From the NCBI GenBank assembly GCA_023394255.1, contig JAEXAZ010000044.1, forward strand, positions 1 to 22,972: 22,972 nucleotides of DNA. Reading direction: 5' to 3'. Below, one piece after another: positions 6,857 to 14,705 of this stretch. Each line of letters opens with the position of its first letter. Within the stretch, counting starts at the first letter, position 1. The notes under the pieces are model-generated. The model searched no databases and was not told where the DNA came from. It saw only the letters and a list, made by a program, of their open reading frames with translations. A program made the translations under genes and the position numbers. This DNA is from Bacillota bacterium (lineage in GTDB: Bacteria; Bacillota; Clostridia; Oscillospirales; Ruminococcaceae).

Positions 6857-6907
6857 CAGAACCTTGATGCATCAGGGGGAGGTAATAAAGCAAAGGTGGA
6901 TTTCTGA

Positions 6908-7933
6908 ATGAAGGCAATTTTTATTGAAGAGCCGGGCAAGGTAATTCTTCGCGAAATTGAAAAGCCGGTTCCAAAAGAGGGTGAGGCCCTGCTGAAACTC
7001 CTCTACGGCGGAATCTGCGGCAGCGATCTTGGCTCTTACCGCGGCACATTCGCCTATTTTTCCTACCCCCGCATCCCCGGGCATGAATTTTCGGCGGAGA
7101 TTATCGAGATCGGCCCAAACGAACAGGGCTTCAAGCCAGGAATGATTGTAACCTGCAACCCCTATTTTAACTGCGGACGCTGCTACTCCTGCCGTCGCGG
7201 CCTAGTCAACTGTTGCACCGACAACCAGACCATGGGTGTACAGCGCGAGGGGGCGTTCGCGGAATACATCACTATGCCGGTGGAACGCCTTTGCGACGGC
7301 AAGGGCCTGCCCCCGAAAACGCTCGCGCTGATCGAACCGTTCTGCATCAGCTATCACGGGGTCTCCCGCGCAAAAGTGAAAGCGGGCGAAAAGGTTCTGG
7401 TCATCGGCGCGGGAACCATTGGCGTGCTGGCCGCTGTCGCGGCAAAGCAGCAGGGTGCATTGGTTTATATCAGCGACGTCGCGCAGGGAAAACTGGAGTA
7501 TGCAAAACAATTCGGCATCGATGGCACCCTGCTGAATGATTCTGCGGAGCATTTCGCACAGCAGGTCGAAGATATTACAAACGGTGATGGATTTGACGTA
7601 ACAATCGAAGCGGTCGGGCTGCCGTCCACTTTCCAAAGCTGCATTGACGCGGCTGCGTTCGGCGGGCGCGTGGTTCTGATTGGCGTTGGCAAAAAGAATC
7701 TGGATTTCAATTTTACCCTTTTACAGAAAAAAGAACTGAATGTATTTGGTTCCCGAAACGCGAGGACGAAAGATTTTATCGAACTGATTGATATGGTCAA
7801 AAAAGGAACCGTGCCGCTTGAAAAAATCATCACGAATGTTTATCCTTTTAAAGACGCCGCAGCCGCGTTTTTCGATTTTGATAAAAATGCGGGGGCCATG
7901 TTAAAAGTCGTGTTAGATTTTACAAAACAGTAA
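6908..7933 (+). CDS. Zn-dependent alcohol/polyol dehydrogenase (MDR superfamily)
   Basis: This 341-residue medium-chain dehydrogenase belongs to the sorbitol/threonine dehydrogenase branch. Catalytic zinc residues are Cys37 (GGICGSD) and His59-Glu60 (PGHEF), with Glu143 as a further candidate. Structural zinc cysteines are 89, 92, 95 and 103. The nucleotide-binding motif GAGTIG is at 167-172, and the following strand ends in Asp, which favours NAD over NADP. It should oxidise a secondary alcohol of a sugar, sugar acid or polyol to a ketone. It is the first gene of a run with the TRAP transporter (about 40 nt to dctP), so its substrate is probably what the transporter brings in. AAAGGTGG precedes the start. 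A second, equally long family member lies at 12772. The exact substrate cannot be read from sequence. Confidence 0.92.
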   Translation: MKAIFIEEPGKVILREIEKPVPKEGEALLKLLYGGICGSDLGSYRGTFAYFSYPRIPGHEFSAEIIEIGPNEQGFKPGMIVTCNPYFNCGRCYSCRRGLVNCCTDNQTMGVQREGAFAEYITMPVERLCDGKGLPPKTLALIEPFCISYHGVSRAKVKAGEKVLVIGAGTIGVLAAVAAKQQGALVYISDVAQGKLEYAKQFGIDGTLLNDSAEHFAQQVEDITNGDGFDVTIEAVGLPSTFQSCIDAAAFGGRVVLIGVGKKNLDFNFTLLQKKELNVFGSRNARTKDFIELIDMVKKGTVPLEKIITNVYPFKDAAAAFFDFDKNAGAMLKVVLDFTKQ

Positions 7934-7972
7934 AATCAATTATAAACCGTAATTGTGAAGGGAGAACATCTT

Positions 7973-9061
7973 ATGGAAATGAAGAGAATTACAGGATTTG
8001 CTTTAGCAGGTATTCTGTCCATGTCTATGCTTGCCGCCTGCGGGAATTCGGAGGCAACCGGCTCCGCCGATTCGTCGGCTCCGGTTTCTAACGCATCTTC
8101 GGTTTCCGGCGAAGAAGCCGCGCCCGCGTCGGAGGAAACCGCAGTCATTCAGGTTGGCTTTGAAAACTCGATCAGCGAACCGTTTGGCCAGGGTCTTGTC
8201 AAATGGCAGGAACTGGTTGACGAAAAGAGCAACGGCACTCTGAAAATTGAACTTTATCCGGACAGCCAGCTGGGCTCGAAAAGCGAGCTCATCGACTCCA
8301 TGCTACTGGGCGAGCCGGTTGTGACCCTCGCGGACGGCGCGTTCTATGCGGATTATGGCGTTCCCGATTTCGGAATTGTTTTCGGGCCGTTCCTGTTTGA
8401 CGACTGGGACCAGTGCTGGAAGCTGACGGAATCCGACTGGTATAAACAGCAGAGCGATAAGCTTGAGGAAAAGGGTCTGAAGCTCCTCGCATCCAACTGG
8501 ATTTACGGCGAGCGTCACACTCTGACTACCAGACCGGTGAATACCGTGGATGACCTGAAGGGCCTGAAAATTCGCGTTCCCGGCAATCAGATCCAGTCGA
8601 TCGGCTTTGACGTTCTGGGCGCGACTTCCACCGGCATGGATCTGGGCGACGTTTACCAGGCGCTTCAGTCCAAGACCATTGACGGCGCAGAAAACCCGTT
8701 GGCGACCCTCTATGGACGCAAGCTGCAGGAAGTTGCGAAATATCTGATTCTGGACGGCCACGTGAAGAACTTTACCACTTTGGTCTGCTCCGCGGATATG
8801 TTTAACTCCCTGACCCCCGAACAGCAGGAACTGCTTGTTTCCACCTGCAAAGAAGCCGGCGTTTACAATAACGGCCTGCAGCAGGAATCCGAAGCGGATT
8901 ACCTCCAGAAGATGGAGGACGAAGGCGTTACTGTGGTAGATCCCAGCCCGGAAGTCCTCCAGGGATTCAAAGACAAAGCGCAGGAATTCTACACCAAAGG
9001 CGATGTGTTTGGCTGGTCTGACGGTCTTTATGAGACGGTAAAGGCCGCCATGGGGGCCTAA
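7973..9061 (+). CDS. dctP: TRAP transporter solute-binding lipoprotein (DctP)
   Basis: I place the start at ATG 7973 (362 residues) behind GGGAGA; an upstream in-frame GTG at 7955 would overlap that site. Residues 1-23 are a lipoprotein signal with lipobox LAAC and Cys23. A Ser/Ala/Glu linker follows, then the DctP fold. The diagnostic stretch LKGLKIRVPGNQ (about residues 191-202) contains the arginine that usually salt-bridges a substrate carboxylate, and is followed by MDLGDVYQALQSKTIDGAENP, a family hallmark. The conserved arginine argues for a carboxylated substrate such as a sugar acid. In a Gram-positive cell it is tethered to the outer membrane face and delivers ligand to DctQM. It is cotranscribed with the dehydrogenase upstream and the permease genes downstream. 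Confidence 0.95.
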   Translation: MEMKRITGFALAGILSMSMLAACGNSEATGSADSSAPVSNASSVSGEEAAPASEETAVIQVGFENSISEPFGQGLVKWQELVDEKSNGTLKIELYPDSQLGSKSELIDSMLLGEPVVTLADGAFYADYGVPDFGIVFGPFLFDDWDQCWKLTESDWYKQQSDKLEEKGLKLLASNWIYGERHTLTTRPVNTVDDLKGLKIRVPGNQIQSIGFDVLGATSTGMDLGDVYQALQSKTIDGAENPLATLYGRKLQEVAKYLILDGHVKNFTTLVCSADMFNSLTPEQQELLVSTCKEAGVYNNGLQQESEADYLQKMEDEGVTVVDPSPEVLQGFKDKAQEFYTKGDVFGWSDGLYETVKAAMGA

Positions 9062-9079
9062 TCCAGGAGGAGGGTTATC

Positions 9080-9583
9080 TTGAAACAGCCTAAAAGCAAA
9101 CTTCTGTCCATCATCGGCAATCTGGACATTGCGGTTGCGTCTCTCACCCTGCTGGTTCTGATCGCGCTAACCAGTTTCGGCGTTATCATGCGCTATGTGA
9201 TCGGCCAGCCATTGACATGGCTGGAGGAAGTCCAGACGGCCTGCATGGTATGGATCGTATTTGGCGCCGGCGGCGCGGCGTTCCGCACCGGAAGCCATGT
9301 GGCAATTGAAATGATTGTCGAGATGTTTCCAAAAAAGGTCCAGAAGATTTTCGACATTCTGATTTCCGTCGTTGTGGTGGCTGTGATCGGATATCTGTTC
9401 TATCAGAGCATCGGCTTCATCAATATGTTTGTAAAGAGCGGACGCTCCACCAGCATGCTGAAGATTCCGTTTACGGTTATCTATGGCATGGCGCCTGTTT
9501 CCTACGTCCTGATGATCATCAGCTATTTTTACGCGGTGATCACAGGAACAAAATCCGAGGTTAAGGAGGCAATTGGAGAATGA
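9080..9583 (+). CDS. dctQ: TRAP transporter small permease (DctQ)
   Basis: This 167-residue protein starts at TTG 9080 behind AGGAGGAGGG. Four hydrophobic segments (about residues 15-38, 48-68, 90-112 and 130-152) and the motif PLTWLEEVQ after the first helix are typical of DctQ. DctQ associates with the large permease and helps dock the binding protein. It follows dctP by 18 nt and its stop overlaps the start of dctM by 4 nt, so the two membrane subunits are translationally coupled. Confidence 0.95.
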   Translation: MKQPKSKLLSIIGNLDIAVASLTLLVLIALTSFGVIMRYVIGQPLTWLEEVQTACMVWIVFGAGGAAFRTGSHVAIEMIVEMFPKKVQKIFDILISVVVVAVIGYLFYQSIGFINMFVKSGRSTSMLKIPFTVIYGMAPVSYVLMIISYFYAVITGTKSEVKEAIGE

Positions 9584-10866
9584 ATGAAATTTTGATTCTC
9601 GCATCAGTCGTGATGCTGGTTTTGCTCTTCTTCAAGGTGCCGGTCTACATCTCGGTACTCGGCGGTTCGGCGGTCTATTTCCTGTTGAATCCTAAGGTAA
9701 ACCCCATCGTTTTCGCCCAGCAGGCAATCACCGGCACGGAGAGCATTTCCTTGCTTGCAATCCCGTTTTTCGTGTGCGCCGGCATCTTCATGAACTACAC
9801 CGGCGTAACCAAACGGATCATGTCCTTCTGTGAAGTCATTACCGGACGCATGTCCGGCGGCCTTGCGCAGGTGAATGTTCTCCTTTCCACCCTGATGGGC
9901 GGCTTGTCCGGTTCCAATATCGCGGATGCGGCAATGGAAGCCAAGATGCTGGTTCCGGAAATGGAGAAAAAAGGGTTTTCAAAGTCCTTCTCCAGCGTTG
10001 TAACAGCGGCCTCCTCCATGATCACGCCTCTGATTCCTCCGGGGATCGCGATGATTCTGTACGGCTGCATTGCCAATGTTTCGATTGGCAAGCTGTTTGT
10101 CTCCGGTATCGGGGTGGGGACCCTTCTCTGCGTATCCATGATGCTGCTGGTCAGATATGTTTCCAAAAAGCGCGGCTATCTGCCGCTGCGCAGCACCCGT
10201 GTAACAGGCAGAGAATTCGGCGCAGCCCTGAAACCGGCAGTCCTTCCGCTCTGCCTGCCGATCATCATCATCGGTGGCATCCGCCTCGGCGTATTTACCG
10301 CGACCGAAGCGGGTGCGGTTGCGATTCTGTATGCCGCGATTTTAGGTTTTGCCTATCGTGAAATGCACATCAAGGACATGGTACAGGGCCTGAAAGAAAC
10401 CGTTACAACCACCGCATCCATCATGCTGATCGTTTCCGCGGCGTCTGTTTTCTCCTGGATTCTGACCAAGGAACGGATTCCGCAGCAACTGACTGAATGG
10501 ATCGTAGGCTCCATCAGCAATAAATATATCTTCCTGATTATCGTCAACATCTTCCTGCTGATTGTCGGGATGTTCATTGAAGGCAACGCGTCCATGATTG
10601 TTCTGGTTCCGCTGCTTGCCCCGGTAGCTGCCGCATATGGGATTGACGAAATCCAGTTTGCAATGATTTACATCTTCAATAATGCTATTGGCGCGTTATC
10701 CCCTCCGATGGGAACCCTGATGTTCGTCACCTGCAGCATTACAAAATGCAAAACAAAGGATTTTATCAGGGAAGCCGTCCCGTTTTACATTTTACTGGCA
10801 ATCAACTTGTTGCTTCTGACCTACATCCCAATCTTTTCAACTGGGTTGGTCAGACTGTTCTATTAA
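9580..10866 (+). CDS. dctM: TRAP transporter large permease (DctM)
   Basis: This 428-residue polytopic membrane protein, the usual DctM length, starts at ATG 9580 inside the dctQ stop (ATGA). It contains a dozen or so hydrophobic segments and family signatures such as LMGGLSGSNIADAAMEAKML and ITPLIPPGIAMILYG, with the matching second-half element NNAIGALSPPMGTLMF. DctM forms the ion-coupled translocation channel of the transporter. With dctP and dctQ the system is complete. A strong terminator follows within 20 nt, ending the operon that began at 6908. Confidence 0.96.
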   Translation: MNEILILASVVMLVLLFFKVPVYISVLGGSAVYFLLNPKVNPIVFAQQAITGTESISLLAIPFFVCAGIFMNYTGVTKRIMSFCEVITGRMSGGLAQVNVLLSTLMGGLSGSNIADAAMEAKMLVPEMEKKGFSKSFSSVVTAASSMITPLIPPGIAMILYGCIANVSIGKLFVSGIGVGTLLCVSMMLLVRYVSKKRGYLPLRSTRVTGREFGAALKPAVLPLCLPIIIIGGIRLGVFTATEAGAVAILYAAILGFAYREMHIKDMVQGLKETVTTTASIMLIVSAASVFSWILTKERIPQQLTEWIVGSISNKYIFLIIVNIFLLIVGMFIEGNASMIVLVPLLAPVAAAYGIDEIQFAMIYIFNNAIGALSPPMGTLMFVTCSITKCKTKDFIREAVPFYILLAINLLLLTYIPIFSTGLVRLFY

Positions 10867-10884
10867 ATCACCGTACAACATACC

Positions 10885-10917
10885 AAAGGCCTGCATATTG
10901 TGCAGGCCTTCCTTTTG
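10885..10917 (+). terminator. Terminator of the dehydrogenase-TRAP operon
   Basis: Arms AAGGCCTGCA (10886-10895) and TGCAGGCCTT (10901-10910) are perfectly complementary with a 5-nt loop, followed by CCTTTT. Confidence 0.9.
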
Positions 10918-11052
10918 CCTTGCTTTCACATGATCCCGTATTTAAATTCTTTCATCTGCTTTTGATTGATGCCATTATATCATTAACCGGATACATTGCA
11001 AGCAGGTTTCCTCTATGTACTGCTGCCTTATGGATTTATCTCTGCAGCAGAC

Positions 11053-11076
11053 GAAAGGGATTCCCCTTTCCTTTTT
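11053..11076 (+). terminator. Hairpin with T tract, plus strand
   Basis: GAAAGGG (11053-11059) and CCCTTTC (11064-11070) form a short stem with a 4-nt loop, followed by CTTTTT. It may back up the operon terminator upstream. On the other strand it sits about 30 nt beyond the last of the leftward small genes but has no T run in that direction. Confidence 0.45.
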
Positions 11077-11103
11077 GAGTTCCGGCCGCCGGCAGGAAGA
11101 TAG

Positions 11104-11286
11104 TTAGGTCACACTGCCCATACCCCTGATTTTACTGACGTATTCCTGCATATCTTCAAATGTGTTGATGTCTTTCTCCTTGATTTTATCCTGAATCTCT
11201 TTCGGCAGCGAATAATAATATTCATAGCTGGAAGAATCCTGATCCAACAGATCGGAGAGTCCCACATAAATGCTTCCTCTAATCAT
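11104..11286 (-). CDS. Small acidic protein of unknown function
   Basis: Starting at ATG 11286 this encodes 60 residues. The start is chosen because AGGAGGT lies at ideal distance upstream on the minus strand; a longer start at 11325 would bury that site inside the gene. The protein has a Ser/Tyr-rich patch followed by YYSLPKEIQDKI and NTFEDMQEYVSKI. It resembles small Clostridia proteins with a 'SLPxEIQ... SFEDLQ' pattern whose function I do not know. Its start overlaps the stop of the 49-residue ORF upstream (ATGATTAG), indicating translational coupling. Confidence 0.65.
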   Translation of the reverse strand: MIRGSIYVGLSDLLDQDSSSYEYYYSLPKEIQDKIKEKDINTFEDMQEYVSKIRGMGSVT

Positions 11287-11428
11287 TTTGCACCTCCTGC
11301 GTCTGATTTGCTTTTTCATATGCAACTAAATAGATTTCTTTATGCGTATCATGGCTGATCTGGTTTTCCAGCCGCTTGATTTCTGTTTCGACACGCCGGG
11401 ATAACTCGGCGTACTTCATGGGTTCCAT
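11279..11428 (-). CDS. Small 49-residue protein, coupled to the next small gene
   Basis: ATG 11428 is preceded on the minus strand by GAGGTGAT, a good ribosome-binding site. The frame encodes 49 residues beginning MEPMKYAELSRRVETEIK, highly charged and probably helical. Its TAG overlaps the ATG of the 60-residue gene by 8 nt, so the pair looks like a genuine two-gene unit. I recognise no family. No clear terminator or promoter was found for the unit. Confidence 0.5.
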   Translation of the reverse strand: MEPMKYAELSRRVETEIKRLENQISHDTHKEIYLVAYEKANQTQEVQND

Positions 11429-11447
11429 TGCAATATCACCTCAAACT

Positions 11448-11576
11448 CTATTCTTTCCATGCCGGAAGCTGAAATAAGCTGGTATTCTTGGAAAAAATAA
11501 TGGAAGCGTTCAAATTAGCTGAATCGTATTTTGAGGTGTTCTGCCCGGATTGAACGTCAAAACACTCAAAAAACAT
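11448..11576 (-). CDS. Possible 42-residue ORF ahead of the small-protein pair
   Basis: An ATG at 11576 opens a 42-codon frame ending at TAG 11448-11450, 19 nt ahead of the 49-residue gene. A purine-rich AAAAAGGA abuts the ATG too closely to be a good ribosome-binding site. The peptide is Ser/Asn-rich with no recognised motif. It is listed because of its tandem placement; it may not be translated. Confidence 0.2.
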   Translation of the reverse strand: MFFECFDVQSGQNTSKYDSANLNASIIFSKNTSLFQLPAWKE

Positions 11577-11617
11577 TCCTTTTTATTAGTCATCCATCCT
11601 AAATTATAAGCCTCTTA

Positions 11618-11645
11618 TTGACAACTGTTGTGGAGTACTTATAAT
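11618..11645 (+). promoter_or_regulatory. Promoter of the second gntR operon, with palindrome in the spacer
   Basis: TTGACA (11618-11623) and TATAAT (11640-11645) are consensus hexamers 16 nt apart. The palindrome ACAAC-T-GTTGT (11621-11631) begins in the -35 and runs into the spacer, a position where a bound repressor would exclude polymerase. A second inverted repeat, ATACCT/AGGTAT with a GTATAC core, lies just downstream at 11657-11677. The leader before ATG 11804 is about 150 nt and has no ORF with a ribosome-binding site. Confidence 0.7.
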
Positions 11646-11803
11646 AAAGATATGGCATACCTATCATACAGGTATACATCATACATCCTTCTGATTTTCT
11701 GTAATCAACGTGATAAATAACAGGTCTTAAACGCATCCTGATCTTGCAATCCGTGCGAACGGGTGTTATCATCAAAGGTAAAGAAAATAGTGCGGAGGAG
11801 ACT

Positions 11804-12520
11804 ATGGATACCATACATCCAATAAAACGGGTAAATGTGAGCGATCAGGTATTTGAGCAGCTGAAAACCCAGCTTTTAAGCGGAAACTGGCAGCCGGGGG
11901 AAAAAATCCCTTCGGAAAACGAGCTTTCAGAAAAATTTCAGGTCAGCCGGGTCACGATCCGGCAGGCTTTGCAACGGCTGACTGCCCTGGGATTGCTGGA
12001 AACCCGGTTCGGCGAAGGTTCGTTTGTAAAAAAGGCGGAAGTGGGCAATTTTATGAATGTTCTGGTTCCCCATGCCTACCTTTCAAAAAACTCCACGCTG
12101 GAAGTGCTTGAATTCCGGCAGGTGGTTGAGACAGAATCGGCGGGGCTTGCCGCCGAACGCGCGACTCCGGAGGATGTCAGGCAGCTGGAAGAAATCCTCG
12201 CGGAAATGGAGCAGCTGAAAGAGGATTCCCTTGCGTTTGCCAAAGCCGACCTCGATTTCCATGTCGCGGTTTCGCGCATCACGCGCAATTCTTTAATCAT
12301 CACCACCAACTCTATCCTCAACGATATCCTCAGCGTTTCCATGCAGGATATTGTGGAACAGCTGGGGTTTGAAATCGGTCTTTATTATCACAAAAAAATC
12401 ATTGAAGCCATTGCCGCCAATGACACAAAAGCCGCAACCGGCATTATGCGCGAGCATATCTGCAAAACGCGGGAGCGCTATCAGGAGCGCAAACCGGATA
12501 CGCCGGAACTGGAAGACTGA
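11804..12520 (+). CDS. GntR-family transcriptional regulator, FCD subgroup
   Basis: Starting at ATG 11804 behind GGAGGAG, this encodes 238 residues; the upstream in-frame ATG at 11744 lacks a ribosome-binding site. Residues about 12-78 are the winged helix-turn-helix (PSENELSEKFQVSRVTIRQ at 36-54). Residues about 95-225 are the alpha-helical FCD domain with Asp149, His153, His196 and His218 as the conserved metal/ligand set. It is the first gene ahead of the second Zn dehydrogenase, split transketolase and GarR genes, and probably controls them in response to a pathway acid. It is not a close copy of the other GntR protein in the window (5956-6609): the wing and FCD sequences differ widely. 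Confidence 0.92.
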   Translation: MDTIHPIKRVNVSDQVFEQLKTQLLSGNWQPGEKIPSENELSEKFQVSRVTIRQALQRLTALGLLETRFGEGSFVKKAEVGNFMNVLVPHAYLSKNSTLEVLEFRQVVETESAGLAAERATPEDVRQLEEILAEMEQLKEDSLAFAKADLDFHVAVSRITRNSLIITTNSILNDILSVSMQDIVEQLGFEIGLYYHKKIIEAIAANDTKAATGIMREHICKTRERYQERKPDTPELED

Positions 12521-12771
12521 CCATTGGCGCTCCTTCTTGCTTTTACCTGTATGACAGCTATCAGTAATACAGGCAGTTCGGCTTTTGGCAGGCCTGCTGT
12601 TCCAAACGGACAGCTTACACGCATAAAAACGATCAGGCAGATCATAGTAGAAATGAGGTGAAACATAACTGCGAATAAAGGTGGTTAAGCAGGCAGCTCA
12701 TAAGCCCGGCCGTATAGTTCACCGGCCTGGCGCCCTGACGGTACAACTGATTCATAAAGTGAGGTTTTAAC
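12521..12771 (+). other. 251-bp gap between gntR and the second dehydrogenase gene
   Basis: There is no ORF with a ribosome-binding site here. It holds an inverted repeat CCTGTAT (12546-12552) with ATACAGG (12567-12573), and a GGCCG/CGGCC stem at about 12707-12727. No convincing -35/-10 pair is visible and there is no T-tract terminator. The downstream genes may therefore be transcribed from the gntR promoter or from a promoter I cannot recognise. GTGAGG lies 10 nt before the next start. Confidence 0.4.
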
Positions 12772-13797
12772 ATGAAAGGCATTGTTTACAAAGGTCCGAA
12801 TATTCTGAGCTATCAGAATGTCCCGGACGTTTTCCCCAAGGCGGGCGAAGTCAAACTGCGCGTCAAGGCGTGCGGCATCTGCGGAAGCGATGTGCACGGC
12901 TATCTCGGGCTGACCGGCAGGCGGCTGGAGCCCATGATGATGGGGCATGAATTTTCCGGCGAAATCGTGGCGCTCGGCGAAAACATTTCCGATAAAAAGG
13001 TGGGCGACAGAGTCGCGGTTTACCCGGTAGATTTCTGCGGGGAATGCGAGATGTGCGCCAAAGGCGACGTTCACCTCTGCCTGCATAAGCGGGCGTTCGG
13101 CGTTCTGGACGTGGACGGAGCGTTCGCGGAGTATATCTGTGTTCCCGCGAAATGCTGTTTCCCCGTCGAAGAGCAGGTGTCCTGGGCGGTCGGAAGCCTG
13201 ATGGAGCCGCTGGCGGTTTCCTACCGCGGTGTCGGGCACGCGGGCGACCTGACCGGGAAAACCGTTCTGCTGGTGGGGACCGGGACCATCGGGCTGCTGG
13301 CGCTCGCCTGCGTCAAGATGAAAAATCCACGCAAAATCTTTGTTTCCGACCTCAGCGATACCCGCCTTCAGGTCGCCAAAAGCATGGGCGCCGATATCAT
13401 TATCAACCCCGGCAAAGAAGATCTGAAAGAAATCATCCTCGCCAACACCGGCGGCAAAGGGGTGGATGTGGCAATTGAAGCGGTCGGTGCGACCGCAACG
13501 GTGCAGCAGGCGATGGCCGCGCTGGCTTTCGGCGGCACGGCTGTCTGGATCGGCAACAACAAGCCGATGGTGGAAATCAACATGCAGGAGATCGTGACAC
13601 GCGAACTGACGGTGCACGGCTCCTTCCTGTATGGATACGACGAGTTCAGAACCGTGGTGGAACTGCTCAACAAGGGCAGGCTGAACGTGGCGCCGCTGAT
13701 CAGCAAGGAAATCTCACTTGCCGAGGCGCCGGACTATTTCTATAAACTGGCGCATGATCCCGGCGACCTGATCAAGGTCGTCGTGGTGGATCAATAA
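12772..13797 (+). CDS. Zn-dependent alcohol/polyol dehydrogenase (MDR superfamily), second copy
   Basis: This 341-residue protein has the same length and layout as the dehydrogenase at 6908, but the two sequences are clearly diverged. Catalytic zinc residues are Cys37 (CGICGSD) and His59-Glu60 (MGHEF), with Glu145 as further candidate. Structural zinc cysteines are 89, 92, 95 and 103. The GTGTIG nucleotide-binding loop is at 169-174, followed by a strand ending in SDLSD, consistent with NAD. It should interconvert a secondary alcohol and a ketone on a sugar, polyol or aldonate. It heads the transketolase-GarR run (44 nt to the next gene), so it likely makes the ketol substrate that the transketolase cleaves; that link is inference. 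Confidence 0.92.
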   Translation: MKGIVYKGPNILSYQNVPDVFPKAGEVKLRVKACGICGSDVHGYLGLTGRRLEPMMMGHEFSGEIVALGENISDKKVGDRVAVYPVDFCGECEMCAKGDVHLCLHKRAFGVLDVDGAFAEYICVPAKCCFPVEEQVSWAVGSLMEPLAVSYRGVGHAGDLTGKTVLLVGTGTIGLLALACVKMKNPRKIFVSDLSDTRLQVAKSMGADIIINPGKEDLKEIILANTGGKGVDVAIEAVGATATVQQAMAALAFGGTAVWIGNNKPMVEINMQEIVTRELTVHGSFLYGYDEFRTVVELLNKGRLNVAPLISKEISLAEAPDYFYKLAHDPGDLIKVVVVDQ

Positions 13798-13841
13798 ATG
13801 CGGCTCAACGGCAGCCGTTAAGAAACAGGGAGGCAGGTTGT

Positions 13842-14687
13842 ATGGAAAATCAGGAAACAATTAAAAAAATACAGAGGCTCGCGGCCAAAATCCGCCGCGA
13901 CGTCGTCCTCATGATCGGCGACGAGGGACATGTCGGCCATCTTGGCGGCTCCTGCTCAAGCGCGGATATCGTTGCCGCGCTTTACGGCCATAAAATGAAA
14001 TTCGATCCCCGGAACCCAAAATGGGAAGAACGGGATAAATTTATTTACAGCAAAGGCCATGCGGCGATTGCCCAGTATGCGGCAATGGCGGAAGTGGGTT
14101 ACTTCCCCACCGAAGAACTGACCACTGTAAAGAGCCTTGGCGCAAGGCTTCAGGGCCATCCCGACCGCCTCAAGACGCCGGGCATCGAAGCCGGTACAGG
14201 TTCGCTGGGGCAAGGCCTTTCGATTGCCAACGGCATGGCGCTTGCCATGCGGCTGGACGGCCGGGACCGCAAGGTCTACTGCATCATGGGCGACGGAGAA
14301 ATGGCCGAAGGCCAGATCTGGGAAGCCGCGATGGCAGCCGCCAATTTTAAGCTGGACAATGTCGTGGGCATCATCGACCAGAACCGCCTGCAGGCAACCG
14401 GCGCGGTGGCCGACCGGTTCAACACCAACCCCCTGCCTGAAAAATGGGAGGGCTTTGGCTGGCATGTCATCGAAGTTGACGGGCATAATGTGGAAGAAAT
14501 CCTCTTAGCGCTCGATGAGGCGGACACTGTAAAGGGCAAGCCTACGGTGATTATTGCCCATACCGTCAAGGGAAAAGGCATTTCATTTACGGAAAATGTG
14601 GTTGCTTTCCACAACGGAGCGCTGACGAAAGAACAATACGAGACCGCGCTGAAAGAGCTCGATGCGCAGATCTCTGTATTGAATTAA
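13842..14687 (+). CDS. Transketolase, N-terminal subunit (split type)
   Basis: This 281-residue protein starts at ATG 13842 behind GGGAGG. It is the thiamine-diphosphate (TPP) pyrophosphate-binding half of transketolase. Active-site histidines are at 33 (GHLGGS), 73 (SKGHA) and 106 (QGHPD). The EAGTGSLGQGL signature starts at 116. The TPP/Mg motif runs from GDGE (150-153) to Asn181. It pairs with the C-terminal half encoded 18 nt downstream to form the enzyme that moves a two-carbon ketol unit from a ketose to an aldose. Split transketolases are common in anaerobes and recur in catabolic operons (for example apulose-4-phosphate transketolase AptAB and sulfoglycolytic SqwGH). Its setting among sugar-acid genes suggests a dedicated catabolic role rather than the housekeeping pentose phosphate enzyme. 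Confidence 0.95.
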   Translation: MENQETIKKIQRLAAKIRRDVVLMIGDEGHVGHLGGSCSSADIVAALYGHKMKFDPRNPKWEERDKFIYSKGHAAIAQYAAMAEVGYFPTEELTTVKSLGARLQGHPDRLKTPGIEAGTGSLGQGLSIANGMALAMRLDGRDRKVYCIMGDGEMAEGQIWEAAMAAANFKLDNVVGIIDQNRLQATGAVADRFNTNPLPEKWEGFGWHVIEVDGHNVEEILLALDEADTVKGKPTVIIAHTVKGKGISFTENVVAFHNGALTKEQYETALKELDAQISVLN

Positions 14688-14705
14688 AGGGGAGGGTGCG
14701 CTATA

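Noticed and set aside
11599..11814. Minus-strand 71-codon frame over the gntR promoter
   Set aside because: It covers a consensus promoter, has no ribosome-binding site and shows no protein-like features.
12685..13617. Minus-strand open frame of 310 codons
   Set aside because: It is antisense to the second Zn dehydrogenase, whose zinc and Rossmann motifs are intact. The antisense protein is His/Ala/Arg-rich with no recognisable motif.
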